Shown here: piece after piece, positions 20,911-29,992 of the stretch
How the letters are laid out: each line of letters begins with the position of its first letter
Numbering within the stretch: the stretch's first letter is position 1
Assembly (NCBI GenBank): GCA_036404435.1
Contig: DASWZN010000039.1
Span: 62,001-126,000, forward strand
DNA from: DASWZN01 sp036404435
GTDB lineage: Bacteria; Acidobacteriota; Terriglobia; Bryobacterales; Bryobacteraceae
Direction of reading: 5' to 3'
DNA length: 64,000 nt
The notes under the pieces: model-generated
What the model saw: the letters and a program-made list of their open reading frames with translations, nothing else
Database searches by the model: none
Told to the model about the DNA's origin: nothing
Position numbers and translations under genes: made by a program

Positions 20911-22239
20911 TCACCCCTCGATCTTCAGCGGAACGGGCGCCGAAGAGACCCCGGCGCACTCCACCCGAAACAAATGCTCGCCCCGCGGGAAATCGCGCGG
21001 GACGATGGCGTTGATTTGAACTTGGCCCTGGCCGTCCGGCGGGCCGACCCAATCGACCTCGAGCGGCGTCTCGCCCAGAAACACGCAGGTGTTGACGCGG
21101 TCGCAGTTCTCCGGCAGACCGCTTACCCAACCGCTGACGAATCCGCCGCCAGCCATCGCGACCCGGTTGTACTCCCAGGTGATGCCGTCGCACAGCCGCT
21201 CGACCCGCAGCTCGCTCACCCAGATGGGCATGGCCACGGCGAGCCTCAGCGTGTTGCCGAACTCGGTATCCGCCAGCCTCAGGCGCACCGGATTCCAGCC
21301 GGCGGCCAGGCCGGGCGGCGCCAGGAAATTGGCCTGCCAGCGCTTACCCTCCTCGCGCCGGACGAAGAGTGCCGGGCTGCCGAACCCTCCCACCTCGAGC
21401 CGCAGGTCTTCGCGGCGAATCGCGGTGGCGTCCGAGTGGAACCAGCAGCAGAGGTACTCGTCGCGCCGTCCGTGGAGGTTGATCCCGAAGCCGCGGTTGT
21501 TGCAGACCGCCAGCAGTTCCGGAGCGGGCTTGGCACCGGCGGGAGGCGGCTCCCAATGGCGGTAACAAGCCGCGACCGCGTGATTGCCGCCGGCATGAAG
21601 CAGATCGACACGCGCGAAGCCCGCGGCACGGCACATGGCCAGGAGGCAAGCGACGGTGGGACCGAACCAGTTGTCGAGCAGATCGCCCAGCTCGATCGTC
21701 TCGTAGAACTCGAGCGACGGGATCTGGTCCGGGTGGCTCCGCCACGTGTCGCCGTCGGTGACGAAGGAATCGACCAGCGCCACGCCGGATGTCAGGCCGC
21801 AGACGATTTCGAGCGCCAGTAGGGGGTGGCGCACGTGGTACAGAACGCCGAGAAAGAAGACCGTATCGAAGGCACCCAGGCCGGCCTGCGGAAGGTCGTA
21901 GAGGTCCGCGATCCAGTAATCCACCTGGGAGCGCAGCTTCTGGCGCGCCCGGCGGAAGTTCGGGACATCGACGCAGTCGACCGCCGTCACCGAGGCCCCG
22001 CGCCGCTCGGCCTCGAAGGCGAACCAGCCGTCCCAGGCGCCGATGTCCAGGACCCGCTGGCCGCTGAGATCCGCGGGAATGGGGAACCGGGCGAAGCGCT
22101 CCTTCTGCGTTTCGAGGCTGATCACGCCGTCGATGAGCGTGCCGTCGGGCAGCTCGAAGCTGTGGTACCAGCCCTTCTCGGCGAGCTGCTTGCCGCAATT
22201 GACCCGCTTGCGGGCCTCGCGAACTGAGATCGGTTCCAT
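20911..22239 (-). CDS. CmoB/DUF1698-like SAM-dependent methyltransferase with extra C-terminal beta domain
   Basis: A 442-residue protein. Residues about 30-250 resemble the DUF1698/CmoB group: WYHSFELPDGTLIDGVIS, RFPIPADLSGQRVLDIGAWDGWFAFEAERRGA (SAM-binding motif I) and FDTVFFLGVLYHVRHPLLALEIV. The last 180 residues form a beta-rich region not found in CmoB (for example WNPVRLRLADTEFGNTLRLAV). The close link to an SDR and the added domain suggest a small-molecule or glycan methyltransferase rather than a tRNA enzyme. ATG at 22239; divergent from the RDD operon. Confidence 0.75.
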   Translation of the reverse strand: MEPISVREARKRVNCGKQLAEKGWYHSFELPDGTLIDGVISLETQKERFARFPIPADLSGQRVLDIGAWDGWFAFEAERRGASVTAVDCVDVPNFRRARQKLRSQVDYWIADLYDLPQAGLGAFDTVFFLGVLYHVRHPLLALEIVCGLTSGVALVDSFVTDGDTWRSHPDQIPSLEFYETIELGDLLDNWFGPTVACLLAMCRAAGFARVDLLHAGGNHAVAACYRHWEPPPAGAKPAPELLAVCNNRGFGINLHGRRDEYLCCWFHSDATAIRREDLRLEVGGFGSPALFVRREEGKRWQANFLAPPGLAAGWNPVRLRLADTEFGNTLRLAVAMPIWVSELRVERLCDGITWEYNRVAMAGGGFVSGWVSGLPENCDRVNTCVFLGETPLEVDWVGPPDGQGQVQINAIVPRDFPRGEHLFRVECAGVSSAPVPLKIEG

Positions 22240-22434
22240 GCCTCTGGAGAAGATTCTCTCAGATCGGGCAGGGTGAAGGGCTCGCCTTGGCCCGCCGGGC
22301 CGCCTGCTTACGCGCGCGGTTCGGTGCCGGGCGGGCGCCGCAGCAAAGAACCTCGAGCGTATACGACCTCCTAATGCGGGCGCAATCCAGTTACACTAGT
22401 CTTCACTGTAAACTCGCGGCCGGGGAGGGCCAAT

Positions 22435-23214
22435 ATGGACTGGTATTACGCAGCGGGCGGGAAGCAGGCCGGGCCGGTCTCGGATGCGGCTCTGGCGGAT
22501 TTGGTGCGGACGGGAGTGGTGAGGGCGGAGACGCTGGTGTGGAACGCAGGCCTGTCCGGATGGGTTCCGTACGCTCAGGTGGCGGCGCCCGCGCCCGTGG
22601 CGGCGGCAGCGGCGGGTCCGCCAGCGGTGGGCGGCTCGACTTTCTGCACGGAATGCGGGCGGCCGTTCTCTCCTAACGACCTGGTGCGCTTTGGCGACCG
22701 TTGGATTTGCGGCAACTGCAAAGAGACCTTCGCCCAGAAGCTCCGCGAAGGAGTCGCGCCGCAGGGAGCGATGGTTTACGCCGGCTTCTGGGTCCGCGTA
22801 GGCGCGATGTTCATCGATGGCCTCATCCTGGCTGCCGTCTGGGGGGTCCTGGCGTTCGTGGGTTTCCTGGTGCTGGCGCCTAGCCTGTCCCGATCCGGCG
22901 CCGCCCCGGAAGCCGCGCTGGCCGCCATGAGCATCGTGTTTGTCCTGGGTTACCTGCTTCTGCTGGCCGGGTCGGCTTGCTACGAGGCTTTCTTCGTGGC
23001 GCGGTCCGGCGCGACCATAGGCAAGAAGGCCCTGCGCCTGAAGGTGGTGATGCCGGATGGCGGGCGCGTCTCGCTAGGCCGGGCCTTCGGGCGGTATTTT
23101 GCCAAGATGCTCAGCGGCATTCCTCTCTACATCGGGTTCATCATGGTGGGCTTCGATTCGGAGAAGCGCGGCTTGCATGACTACATCTGCAATACCCGGG
23201 TGATCAGGACCTAG
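22435..23214 (+). CDS. GYF_2 / zinc-ribbon / RDD membrane protein
   Basis: A 259-residue protein with three parts: an N-terminal GYF_2 domain (MDWYYAAGGKQAGPVSDAALADLVRTG...VWNAGLSGWVPYAQ), a Cys4 zinc site (CTECGRPF and CGNCKETF), and an RDD domain with membrane helices (FWVRVGAMFIDGLILAAVWGVLAFVGFLV, GKKALRLKVVMPDGGRVS). GGGAGGG precedes the ATG. It opens a ten-gene plus-strand operon ending with a second RDD protein. RDD proteins are implicated in ion transport or membrane stress; the role here is unknown. Confidence 0.85.
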   Translation: MDWYYAAGGKQAGPVSDAALADLVRTGVVRAETLVWNAGLSGWVPYAQVAAPAPVAAAAAGPPAVGGSTFCTECGRPFSPNDLVRFGDRWICGNCKETFAQKLREGVAPQGAMVYAGFWVRVGAMFIDGLILAAVWGVLAFVGFLVLAPSLSRSGAAPEAALAAMSIVFVLGYLLLLAGSACYEAFFVARSGATIGKKALRLKVVMPDGGRVSLGRAFGRYFAKMLSGIPLYIGFIMVGFDSEKRGLHDYICNTRVIRT

Positions 23215-23216
23215 CA

Positions 23217-23828
23217 GTGGCTACTGCGGTCGTCGAGGTCGCCAATCCGATCCGGTGCCCTCGCTGCGATGCGGCGCTGCCGCCCGAGGCGATTGAGGCG
23301 ACCGAAATGGCGCTATGCCCCAATTGCGGGGCGGGGGTCCTGGTCCGCTCCTTTCCCGCCATTCTGGCCAAACCGGCCGCCATCTTGCCGGCGGAGATTG
23401 CGGCCGGGGAGGGAGAAGCGACCTGCTTCTTCCATCCCGGCAAGACCGCCACGGTTGCGTGCGCGCGCTGCGGACGCTTCGTGTGCCGGCTGTGCCAGAT
23501 GGACCTGCGCGGCGAGGCGCTCTGCCCGGAGTGCATCACCTCCGGCATGGCGAAGAAGAAGATCGCGGTCCTCGAAAACCACCGCGTCTGCTACGATTCG
23601 ATCGCCCTGGCGCTGGCGACGTGGCCCGTTCTGCTCGTCTGGTTCCTGACCTTTCTGAGCGCTCCCGTAGCGCTCTACGTCGCGATCCGGTACTGGAAAG
23701 CGCCGCTGAGCATCCTGGGGCGCACGAAACTGCGTTTTGTGTTGGCCATTCTGCTGGCCACCGGGGAGATCGCATTGTGGGCGTGGTTGGCCGTATACGC
23801 AATTTCGCGGCTGGGGACGAGGGGTTGA
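23217..23828 (+). CDS. Zinc-binding membrane protein with B-box-like domain
   Basis: A 203-residue protein with an N-terminal zinc ribbon (CPRCDAAL, CPNCGAG), a B-box-like site (CFFHPGKTATVACARCGRFVCRLCQMDLRG then CPECI), and two or three C-terminal transmembrane helices (ALALATWPVLLVWFLTFLSAPVALYVAI, LRFVLAILLATGEIALWAWLAVYAI). It starts at GTG two bases after the RDD stop codon. The metal-binding part probably faces the cytoplasm. No function is established for this type of protein. Confidence 0.8.
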   Translation: MATAVVEVANPIRCPRCDAALPPEAIEATEMALCPNCGAGVLVRSFPAILAKPAAILPAEIAAGEGEATCFFHPGKTATVACARCGRFVCRLCQMDLRGEALCPECITSGMAKKKIAVLENHRVCYDSIALALATWPVLLVWFLTFLSAPVALYVAIRYWKAPLSILGRTKLRFVLAILLATGEIALWAWLAVYAISRLGTRG

Positions 23829-23831
23829 GGC

Positions 23832-24773
23832 ATGGCCGCCGCGAAGATGAAGTACAAGCGCGTGCCTGGAGGAAGGAGAGGGTTCTTCCGCCGCGCGAGC
23901 CTGTGGCTGGGCGACGATCACCTACTGGCGGTCACCGGGTGGCGCTTCACGGAGGACTACAAGCGGTATTACTACCGTGACATTCAGGCGCTGGTTCTGG
24001 CGCGCACGCGGCGCTGGGCGGTGACGCTGCCTTGGTTCGTTGTGGCTTTGTGCCTCGCGACCTTCGCGCTGGTGGCCCAGGCCGGTTCGATCGCGTGGCT
24101 TCCCGAAGTCGGCTGGAATCTCCTGCTGGCGCTGGCCCTGGCCTGGCTGTTCGTGTCGCTCAAGGCGAGCGTCCGGTGCTCGATCCAGACCGCGGTGAGC
24201 CGGGAGGAACTGCCCTCGATCCTGCGGCTGTGGAGCGCGCAGCGAGCGCTAAGGATCCTGGCGGATCGTATCGCGCAGGCCCAGGGAACGCTGGTCGAGG
24301 GTTGGACCGCGCATGTGCGCGAAGCAGCGGTTCCCGAGGCCGCGCCGGCTCCTGCGCGTGCGCCGGTGGCCCTGGCGACGTCCGCGCGCGGCCGAGTTCC
24401 GGCGTCTGCGATCGGCCTTTACATCAGCCTGGCGCTGGGAGGCGTGCTGTTTTACCGGCCCGCATCGAGGTTCTGGTTCGTGCCGATACTGGTGCAGGCA
24501 GGCCTCGCGATGTGGACTCTGATCCGCAATGACAGAGTGGGCGGTCCCCGCCGCACCAAGGTGCTTATGGTTGCGACCATGAGTTTCGTCGGGGCGACGG
24601 CTGCCGCTTTCTACGTCAGCTTGGCAGTGGAGGTCTTCCGCACGATGGCTTCCCGCCGCATGCTGGTGAACGTACCTCTGAACCGGGTTTTGGTCGCCAT
24701 CTACACGGCCGGGTGTCTGGGCTTCGCGGCTGCGGGCGCGTTGTCGGCGGTGTACAACAGGCGCAAGGAGTAA
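23832..24773 (+). CDS. Integral membrane protein of the MoxR operon
   Basis: A 313-residue protein I do not recognise. It has two helices near 65-125 (LPWFVVALCLATFALVAQ, LLLALALAWLFVSL), a cytoplasmic linker rich in Ala and Pro (about 165-190), and four more helices in the C-terminal half. A basic N-terminus (MAAAKMKYKRVPGGRRGFFRR) suggests the cytoplasmic side. It follows the B-box protein by 3 bp and precedes another small B-box protein, so it belongs to the same transcription unit. Confidence 0.8.
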   Translation: MAAAKMKYKRVPGGRRGFFRRASLWLGDDHLLAVTGWRFTEDYKRYYYRDIQALVLARTRRWAVTLPWFVVALCLATFALVAQAGSIAWLPEVGWNLLLALALAWLFVSLKASVRCSIQTAVSREELPSILRLWSAQRALRILADRIAQAQGTLVEGWTAHVREAAVPEAAPAPARAPVALATSARGRVPASAIGLYISLALGGVLFYRPASRFWFVPILVQAGLAMWTLIRNDRVGGPRRTKVLMVATMSFVGATAAAFYVSLAVEVFRTMASRRMLVNVPLNRVLVAIYTAGCLGFAAAGALSAVYNRRKE

Positions 24774-24779
24774 CCAGCC

Positions 24780-25091
24780 ATCGCGGCCCTTCGACACGAG
24801 CGCTGCTGGAATCACGAATCCCGGGAAGCGGCGGTGCGCTGTCCGGGATGCCGGCGGTACTTCTGCCGCGAATGCGCCACCGAACACGACGAGCGGCTCT
24901 TGTGCGCCGAGTGCCTGAAGCGGCTGGCGGCGAAAGGCGTGCGCAAGGGCGGCCGGCTGGCTTGGGTCAAGGGCGCGCTGGCCGGCGCGCTGGGACTGCT
25001 GCTCGCATGGCTGTTCTTCTACGGGATCGGCCAGCTCCTGGTGCAGATTACCGCGGCGCAAGACGAGGGGAGCGGATGGCAACGCCGATAA
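24780..25091 (+). CDS. Small B-box zinc protein with one membrane helix; probable ATC start
   Basis: About 103 residues: a B-box-like zinc site (CWNH, CPGC, CREC, CAEC) followed by one membrane helix (GALAGALGLLLAWLFFYGIGQLLVQI). The first standard start in frame is GTG at 24834, but this would cut off the CWNH ligands. A stop codon at 24771-24773 limits the frame upstream, and no ATG, GTG or TTG lies between it and the CWNH site. An ATC at 24780 sits 9 bp after a good AGGAG site (24766-24770) and restores the complete zinc motif, so a non-AUG start is likely. It overlaps the next gene by 16 bp. Confidence 0.65.
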   Translation: MAALRHERCWNHESREAAVRCPGCRRYFCRECATEHDERLLCAECLKRLAAKGVRKGGRLAWVKGALAGALGLLLAWLFFYGIGQLLVQITAAQDEGSGWQRR

Positions 25092-26704
25092 GGACCGGCG
25101 GGCCGGTGGAGATGATCGAGGAAGCCGTTCACCTGCTCCGCGGCGCGCCGGCGGGCGCCATCGCCGCTTACCTGGCCGGGAGCGTGCCGTTCCTGGTCGG
25201 ATGTCTGTTCTTCTGGACCGAGATGAGCCGCAGCCGGAGTGCGGACGCGGATTCGTTCTTCGAGGCGTTCGGCATGGCGGTGCTCTTTCTGTGGATGAGC
25301 GGGTGGAAGGCCGTGTTCGCAGGCCGGCTGCGGCGCCAGCTCGAAGGGGCGGGGGAGCCGCCGTGGACGTGGCGGCGCGCGTGGGGCGTTTTCGTGGTGC
25401 AGGCGGGCGTGCAGCCGCTGAAGCTGGTCCTGATGCCGATGGCGCTGGTGGCGATTCTGCCCGCGGCGCCGCTTTGCGCCTTTTTCCGCAACGTGACGGC
25501 CCTGGCGGACGGCGGCCAGCGACCCGGCGAGGTGTTGAGGCAGGCGCGCCGCCAGGCGTCGCTCTGGCAGCGGGAGAACTGGATCGCGCTCGCGATTCTG
25601 TTCGCGTTTTCGCTGATCGTGTTTCTGAACGTGGCGCTCACGCTCCTGCTGCTGCCTCAGTTGGTGCGCATGCTGACCGGTTATGAGAGCGAGTTTGCCA
25701 GGAGCGGAGTCCTTTTCGCGGCGAACTGGACGTTCTTCGCGGTCGCGGCCGGCGTCACCTGGTTGTGCGTGGATGCCTTCGTGCAGGCTTTCTATGTGCT
25801 GCGTTGCTTCCTAGGACAAGCGATCGGAACCGGCGCGGATCTCAAAGCGGAGCTACGCGCACTGAGGGCAGCGGCGGTGTTGGTCGTGCTGCTGGCGTGT
25901 TGCGGAGTTTCTGCATTCGGTGGGACAGGCCTCCGGCCTGTCGTCGTCAGGCCAGAGGCCTGTCCAACGGTAACCGCGCTGGACCGCTCCATCGACGAAG
26001 TGCTGGCGCGCAGCGAATACCGATGGCGGTTGCCGCGCGCGGCTCCGGCGGGGCGGCCCTTCGGATCGGGCATCCTCAAGTTCACCGAGCAGGCGACCGA
26101 GTACCTGCGGCGCGGCGTGCGGTTCGTGGAGAAGTGGGCGGACCGCCTGATGCGCTGGCTTCGGGATCTGCTCGGCTCCGCTCAGCCCGGCGACCAGCGG
26201 TCCGGGCCGGCGCCTTCGGGCTTGCTGCGCGTCTCGCTGCTGCTGCTGGCGGCGCTCGCGGCCGGCGCCGCTGTGGCGCTGTTCTTGCGGTCCCGGAGCC
26301 GCCGGGCGCGGCGACCGGCGACGGGCGCGCTCGCGCCGGCCGTGGATCTGAGCGACGAATCGCTGGTAGCCAGCCAGTTGCCCGAGGAGACCTGGCTGGC
26401 GCTGGCCGAGGAATGGACGGGGAAGCGGGATCTGCGCATGGCCCTGCGCGCCTTGTATCTGGGCACGCTGGCATACCTGGGCCGCACCGGTTTGGTGGTG
26501 ATTCACGCCTGCAAGTCGAATCGGGAATACGAGGGCGAGCTGCGGCGGAAGAGCCGCGCCACGCCTGAGATCCCGCCGCTATTTCTGGAGAACCTGGGGA
26601 GTTTCGAGAGAAGCTGGTACGGCAGGCATGAGGTCTTAGCCGAGGAGGTCGGGCAGTTCCGGGCGAACCTCGATCGGATCAAGGCGGCGGGAGGCGAACA
26701 ATGA
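25076..26704 (+). CDS. DUF4129-domain membrane protein
   Basis: A 542-residue protein with about six N-terminal helices (to about residue 280), a linker, a further helix (LRVSLLLLAALAAGAAVALFL, near 390), and a C-terminal DUF4129 domain (WLALAEEWTGKRDLRMALRALYLGTLAYLGRTGLVVIHACKSNREYEGELRRK). DUF4129 proteins are standard partners of MoxR and DUF58 proteins and sometimes of transglutaminases. The ATG at 25076 follows GAGGGGAG. A REP-like palindrome is inserted in frame at 25923-25965 and is translated as GTGLRPVVVRPEACPTV, just after a membrane segment. Confidence 0.85.
   Translation: MATPIRTGGPVEMIEEAVHLLRGAPAGAIAAYLAGSVPFLVGCLFFWTEMSRSRSADADSFFEAFGMAVLFLWMSGWKAVFAGRLRRQLEGAGEPPWTWRRAWGVFVVQAGVQPLKLVLMPMALVAILPAAPLCAFFRNVTALADGGQRPGEVLRQARRQASLWQRENWIALAILFAFSLIVFLNVALTLLLLPQLVRMLTGYESEFARSGVLFAANWTFFAVAAGVTWLCVDAFVQAFYVLRCFLGQAIGTGADLKAELRALRAAAVLVVLLACCGVSAFGGTGLRPVVVRPEACPTVTALDRSIDEVLARSEYRWRLPRAAPAGRPFGSGILKFTEQATEYLRRGVRFVEKWADRLMRWLRDLLGSAQPGDQRSGPAPSGLLRVSLLLLAALAAGAAVALFLRSRSRRARRPATGALAPAVDLSDESLVASQLPEETWLALAEEWTGKRDLRMALRALYLGTLAYLGRTGLVVIHACKSNREYEGELRRKSRATPEIPPLFLENLGSFERSWYGRHEVLAEEVGQFRANLDRIKAAGGEQ
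25923..25965. repeat. REP-like palindromic element inside a coding region
   Basis: Left arm GGACAGGCCTCCGGCC (25923-25938) and right arm GGCCAGAGGCCTGTCC (25950-25965) pair at 15 of 16 positions around an 11-bp loop. Such GGACAGGC...GCCTGTCC elements are usually intergenic in related GC-rich genomes. Here it is in frame within the DUF4129 gene, in the extra-membrane linker, and adds no stop codon. Confidence 0.75.
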
Positions 26705-27735
26705 AGCGGCTGCCGGCGGTAGTATCGCTCCTCGTTGCGGCGGCCGGCCTGGCGGCGATCGCGCTGCTTTTCGAGCTCAGCTTTGCGACCGGCGACGTTT
26801 ACCCGCGCTACTCCTCGCTGCGCAGCGATCCGGTGGGTGTGCGGGCGCTGTACGATAGCCTGGCGCGCCTGCCCGGGTTGACCGTTGAGCGAAGCTTCAC
26901 GCCCCTCGACCGTCGCCGCGACAGCAATGCAACGGTGTTCTACCTGGGCGTGGCTCTCGAGGATCTGGCCGCGGAGAAGTCGGAGCTGCGCCTGCAATTG
27001 GACCGGACCGCCGCACGAGGTAACTACGTCGTCGTCTCGCTGGCGCCTTTCAGCCGCGATCCGGAGGACAAGAAGGCGTTGGCGATCCAGGCCTGGGACC
27101 TGCCCGTCGAGCAGGCCAAGAGCGAAAACGGAGACGGTGCGCTCTCGTTCGGACAGGGGAAGAACTGGACCGTCCTTCACGCGGAGCACGCGAAGCCGGT
27201 GTTCGTGGAGCGCGCGTTCGGCAAGGGCACGCTAGCGCTGGCGGCGACCACGTACCCGTTCCTCAACCAGGCGCTCGCCGAGAACCGGCAGACCGCGCTG
27301 CTGGTCCGCCTGATCGGCCCGCGCACGCTAGTCGTCTTCGATGAGGCGCATTTCGGAGTGGTGGAACAGGGCAGCGTGGCTGGGCTCGCGCGCAAGTACA
27401 GGCTGGGCGGGCTGGTGGCCGGACTTCTGCTGCTGGCGGCGCTCGCCATCTGGAAGGAAAGCGCGGGATTCCCGCCGGCGTGGGAAACGGCCGCGGCCTC
27501 GAACGGCCCGGTGGCGGGGCGGGATTCGCTCTCCGGCTTCGCCAGCCTGCTGCGGCGCAACGTCCCCCCGCGCAAGCTGATGGAGTTGGGCTGGAGCGAG
27601 TGGAAGCGCACGCACGGCCGCGGCCTCGATCCGCAGGACGCCGCCGCCGTCGAATCGATTCTGGCCACGGAGACGGACCCGCTCCTGGCCTATGCGAAGT
27701 CACGCAGTCACCTGCTGGAAAGGAAGCGCATTTGA
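26701..27735 (+). CDS. DUF4350-domain membrane protein
   Basis: A 344-residue protein with an N-terminal helix (AVVSLLVAAAGLAAIALLFEL), a GATase-like extracytoplasmic DUF4350 domain (GDVYPRYSSLRSDPVGVRALYDSLARLPGLTVERSF, VVSLAPF, LVVFDEAHFGVVEQGS) and a C-terminal helix (GLVAGLLLLAALAIW). It overlaps the DUF4129 gene by ATGA and the MoxR gene by TTGA. DUF4350 is a regular member of this operon type; its biochemical role is not known. Confidence 0.87.
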   Translation: MKRLPAVVSLLVAAAGLAAIALLFELSFATGDVYPRYSSLRSDPVGVRALYDSLARLPGLTVERSFTPLDRRRDSNATVFYLGVALEDLAAEKSELRLQLDRTAARGNYVVVSLAPFSRDPEDKKALAIQAWDLPVEQAKSENGDGALSFGQGKNWTVLHAEHAKPVFVERAFGKGTLALAATTYPFLNQALAENRQTALLVRLIGPRTLVVFDEAHFGVVEQGSVAGLARKYRLGGLVAGLLLLAALAIWKESAGFPPAWETAAASNGPVAGRDSLSGFASLLRRNVPPRKLMELGWSEWKRTHGRGLDPQDAAAVESILATETDPLLAYAKSRSHLLERKRI

Positions 27736-28697
27736 ACGAGACTCTCGAGCAGCTTCAGTCCACGATACGCAGCGTTACAGCCGAAGTGGAGAAGGTGATT
27801 ATCGGCCAGGCCAGCGCCATTCGGCAGAGCCTGATCGTCATTCTGTCGAACCAGCACGCTCTGATCGAAGGCGTCCCGGGCGTCGCCAAGACGCTGCTGG
27901 CGCGCACGCTGGCCCGGGTGATGGACTGCGAGTTCGGGCGCATCCAATTCACGCCCGACCTGATGCCGGCCGATATCACCGGAACCAACGTGTTCAACCT
28001 CCAGCGCAACGAGTTCTCGCTGATCAAGGGCCCGCTGTTTACGACCTTCCTGCTGGCCGACGAGATCAACCGGGCGCCCGCGAAGACTCAATCGGCGCTG
28101 CTGCAATCGATGCAGGAACGGCGCGTCACTATCGACCGCGAGACTTACACGCTCTCGCCGAACTTCACCGTCTTCGCGACGCAGAATCCGGTGGAGTCCG
28201 AAGGCACTTACCCGCTTCCGGAGGCGCAGAAGGACCGCTTCATGATGAAGATCGTCATGCCCTGGCCGGAGCGGGCGGACGAGATCGGCCTGGCCGGGCG
28301 GATGCTTTCGGGCGGCGCGCCCGAAGCCGTTCTCGAGGGCGGCGGAGTCGAGACAGTGCTGCGCGAGGCGGACCTGCCGGTGCTACGCCGCGCGCTCGAC
28401 GCCGTGGTGGTGCGCGAGGAGATCGTCGCCTACCTGGTGGATGTGGTGCGGCGAACGCGCGAGCACGAGAACATCCTGGTGGGCGCCGGGCCGCGGGCCA
28501 TGCAGGCGCTGCTGCTCTCGAGCCGCGCTCTGGCGGCCATGGACGGACGGGACTTCGTGACGCCCGACGACGTGCGGGCGGTCGCGCTGGCGGTGCTCGA
28601 CCACCGGCTGATTCTGCGGCCCGAGGCGGAGATCGAAGGCGTGCGCACTTCCGAAGTGGTGGACGCCATCCTGCACGAGATTCCCGTTCCGCGATGA
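27732..28697 (+). CDS. MoxR-family AAA+ ATPase
   Basis: A 321-residue MoxR ATPase: Walker A GVPGVAKT, Walker B TFLLADEINRAPAKTQSALLQSMQE, sensor 1 FATQNPVE followed by the highly conserved EGTYPLPEAQKDRFMMK, and the C-terminal lid. MoxR proteins act as chaperones that mature or activate partner complexes, often with DUF58/VWA proteins. It starts at TTG (27732), overlapping the previous stop by 4 bp, with GGAAG upstream; no ATG is suitably placed. Confidence 0.95.
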   Translation: MNETLEQLQSTIRSVTAEVEKVIIGQASAIRQSLIVILSNQHALIEGVPGVAKTLLARTLARVMDCEFGRIQFTPDLMPADITGTNVFNLQRNEFSLIKGPLFTTFLLADEINRAPAKTQSALLQSMQERRVTIDRETYTLSPNFTVFATQNPVESEGTYPLPEAQKDRFMMKIVMPWPERADEIGLAGRMLSGGAPEAVLEGGGVETVLREADLPVLRRALDAVVVREEIVAYLVDVVRRTREHENILVGAGPRAMQALLLSSRALAAMDGRDFVTPDDVRAVALAVLDHRLILRPEAEIEGVRTSEVVDAILHEIPVPR

Positions 28698-29992
28698 TCG
28701 CGCCGCGCACAAGACTGCTCGTGATGGCTGCCCTGGTGGTGGCGCCGCTGGCTTTCATTGCGGGGCTGGCGCCGACGCTCGCGCCGGCGTGCGTTGCGGC
28801 GATCGCTGCCGTTTTCGCTGCGGCGGCGTGGGACGCGGGCAGGGGATTGCACGCTATCGACGCGCTCGCCGTCCGGTTGCCGGCCTTGCTGCGCGCGACG
28901 CGGGACGTGGAGGCGCGCCTCCCGGTCGAGATCGTGAACAGCGGTCCGGCGGCCGGTGCGGTTCAGGTGGCGTTGCGGCTGCCGCCGGATCTCGTCTCGG
29001 AGCGACTGGTCGAAACCGTTGCGGCAGGCACCGACGTTACTCGCATCCTCTGGCCGTTCGTGCCGCGCGAGCGCGGCGATTACCGCATCGAAGTCGCCGA
29101 TATCGAGCGGGCCTCGCCGTGGGCGCTGTGGTCCATACGCTCCGTGGTTCCGGTTGCATGCGAGGTCCGCGCCTATCCCAACCTGCGCGGCGGCGCAACC
29201 AGAGCGCTGTTGCTCGCTCGCGAAGCCTCCAGCGCGCGGCGCGAGCGCCAGGTGGGGCGGGGAAGGGAGTTCGAGAAGCTCCGGGATTACGCCCACGGCG
29301 ATTCGTTCGACGAGATCTACTGGAAGGCGACCGCGCGCCGTGGCAAGCCCATCGTCAAGGTCTTTCAACTGGAGCGGACCCAGGAGCTGTACGTGGTGGT
29401 GGATGCCTCGCGGCTGACCGCGCGCCGGGAAACGCTCGAGAAGTACGTCAGCGCGGCGCTGCACCTGGGACTGGCGGCCGAGCGGCAAGGCGACCGCTTC
29501 GGGCTGGTCACATTCAGCGACAAGGTTCACCAATTCGTGCGCGCGCGCAGCGGGAAAGCTCACTACCGCGCCTGCCGCGAAGCGATCTACAAGCTCCAGC
29601 CGCGGCGCGTCTCGCCCGATTTCGGCGAGCTGTTCGGCTTCATCCAGACGGTGCTGCGGCGGCGGGCGCTGCTGGTGGTGCTGACGGCGCTGGACGACCC
29701 GGTGCTGGCCGAGAGCTTCGCGCAAGCCGTTAAGATCGCGTCCCGGCGCCACCTGGTGCTGGTCAGCGTGGCGGGGACACCGGGCATCCAGCCGCTGTTC
29801 GAAGGGCCGCCGCCCGAGGCGCTCGACGACTTGTATCGCGACGTGGCCGGCCAGCTCTTCTGGAAGAAGCTGCGGGAACTGCGCATGACGCTCGAGCGCG
29901 CCGGGGTGCGGTTCTCGGTGCTCGATCCCGCGAAGCTGGAGATCGAGCTGACGTCGCTCTACCTGGACGTGAAGCGGAGGCAGGCGTTGTGA
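28694..29992 (+). CDS. DUF58 protein (VWA-like), MoxR partner
   Basis: A 432-residue protein with two N-terminal helices (about 8-47) and a DUF58 domain with the signature VGRGREFEKLRDYAHGDSFDEIYWKATARRGKPIVKVFQLER. This is followed by a von Willebrand A-like fold (LYVVVDASRLT as MIDAS-like strand, FGLVTFSDKV). The ATG overlaps the moxR-like stop as ATGA. The invariant pairing with MoxR suggests the ATPase acts on this protein; the shared process may involve envelope integrity. Confidence 0.92.
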   Translation: MIAPRTRLLVMAALVVAPLAFIAGLAPTLAPACVAAIAAVFAAAAWDAGRGLHAIDALAVRLPALLRATRDVEARLPVEIVNSGPAAGAVQVALRLPPDLVSERLVETVAAGTDVTRILWPFVPRERGDYRIEVADIERASPWALWSIRSVVPVACEVRAYPNLRGGATRALLLAREASSARRERQVGRGREFEKLRDYAHGDSFDEIYWKATARRGKPIVKVFQLERTQELYVVVDASRLTARRETLEKYVSAALHLGLAAERQGDRFGLVTFSDKVHQFVRARSGKAHYRACREAIYKLQPRRVSPDFGELFGFIQTVLRRRALLVVLTALDDPVLAESFAQAVKIASRRHLVLVSVAGTPGIQPLFEGPPPEALDDLYRDVAGQLFWKKLRELRMTLERAGVRFSVLDPAKLEIELTSLYLDVKRRQAL

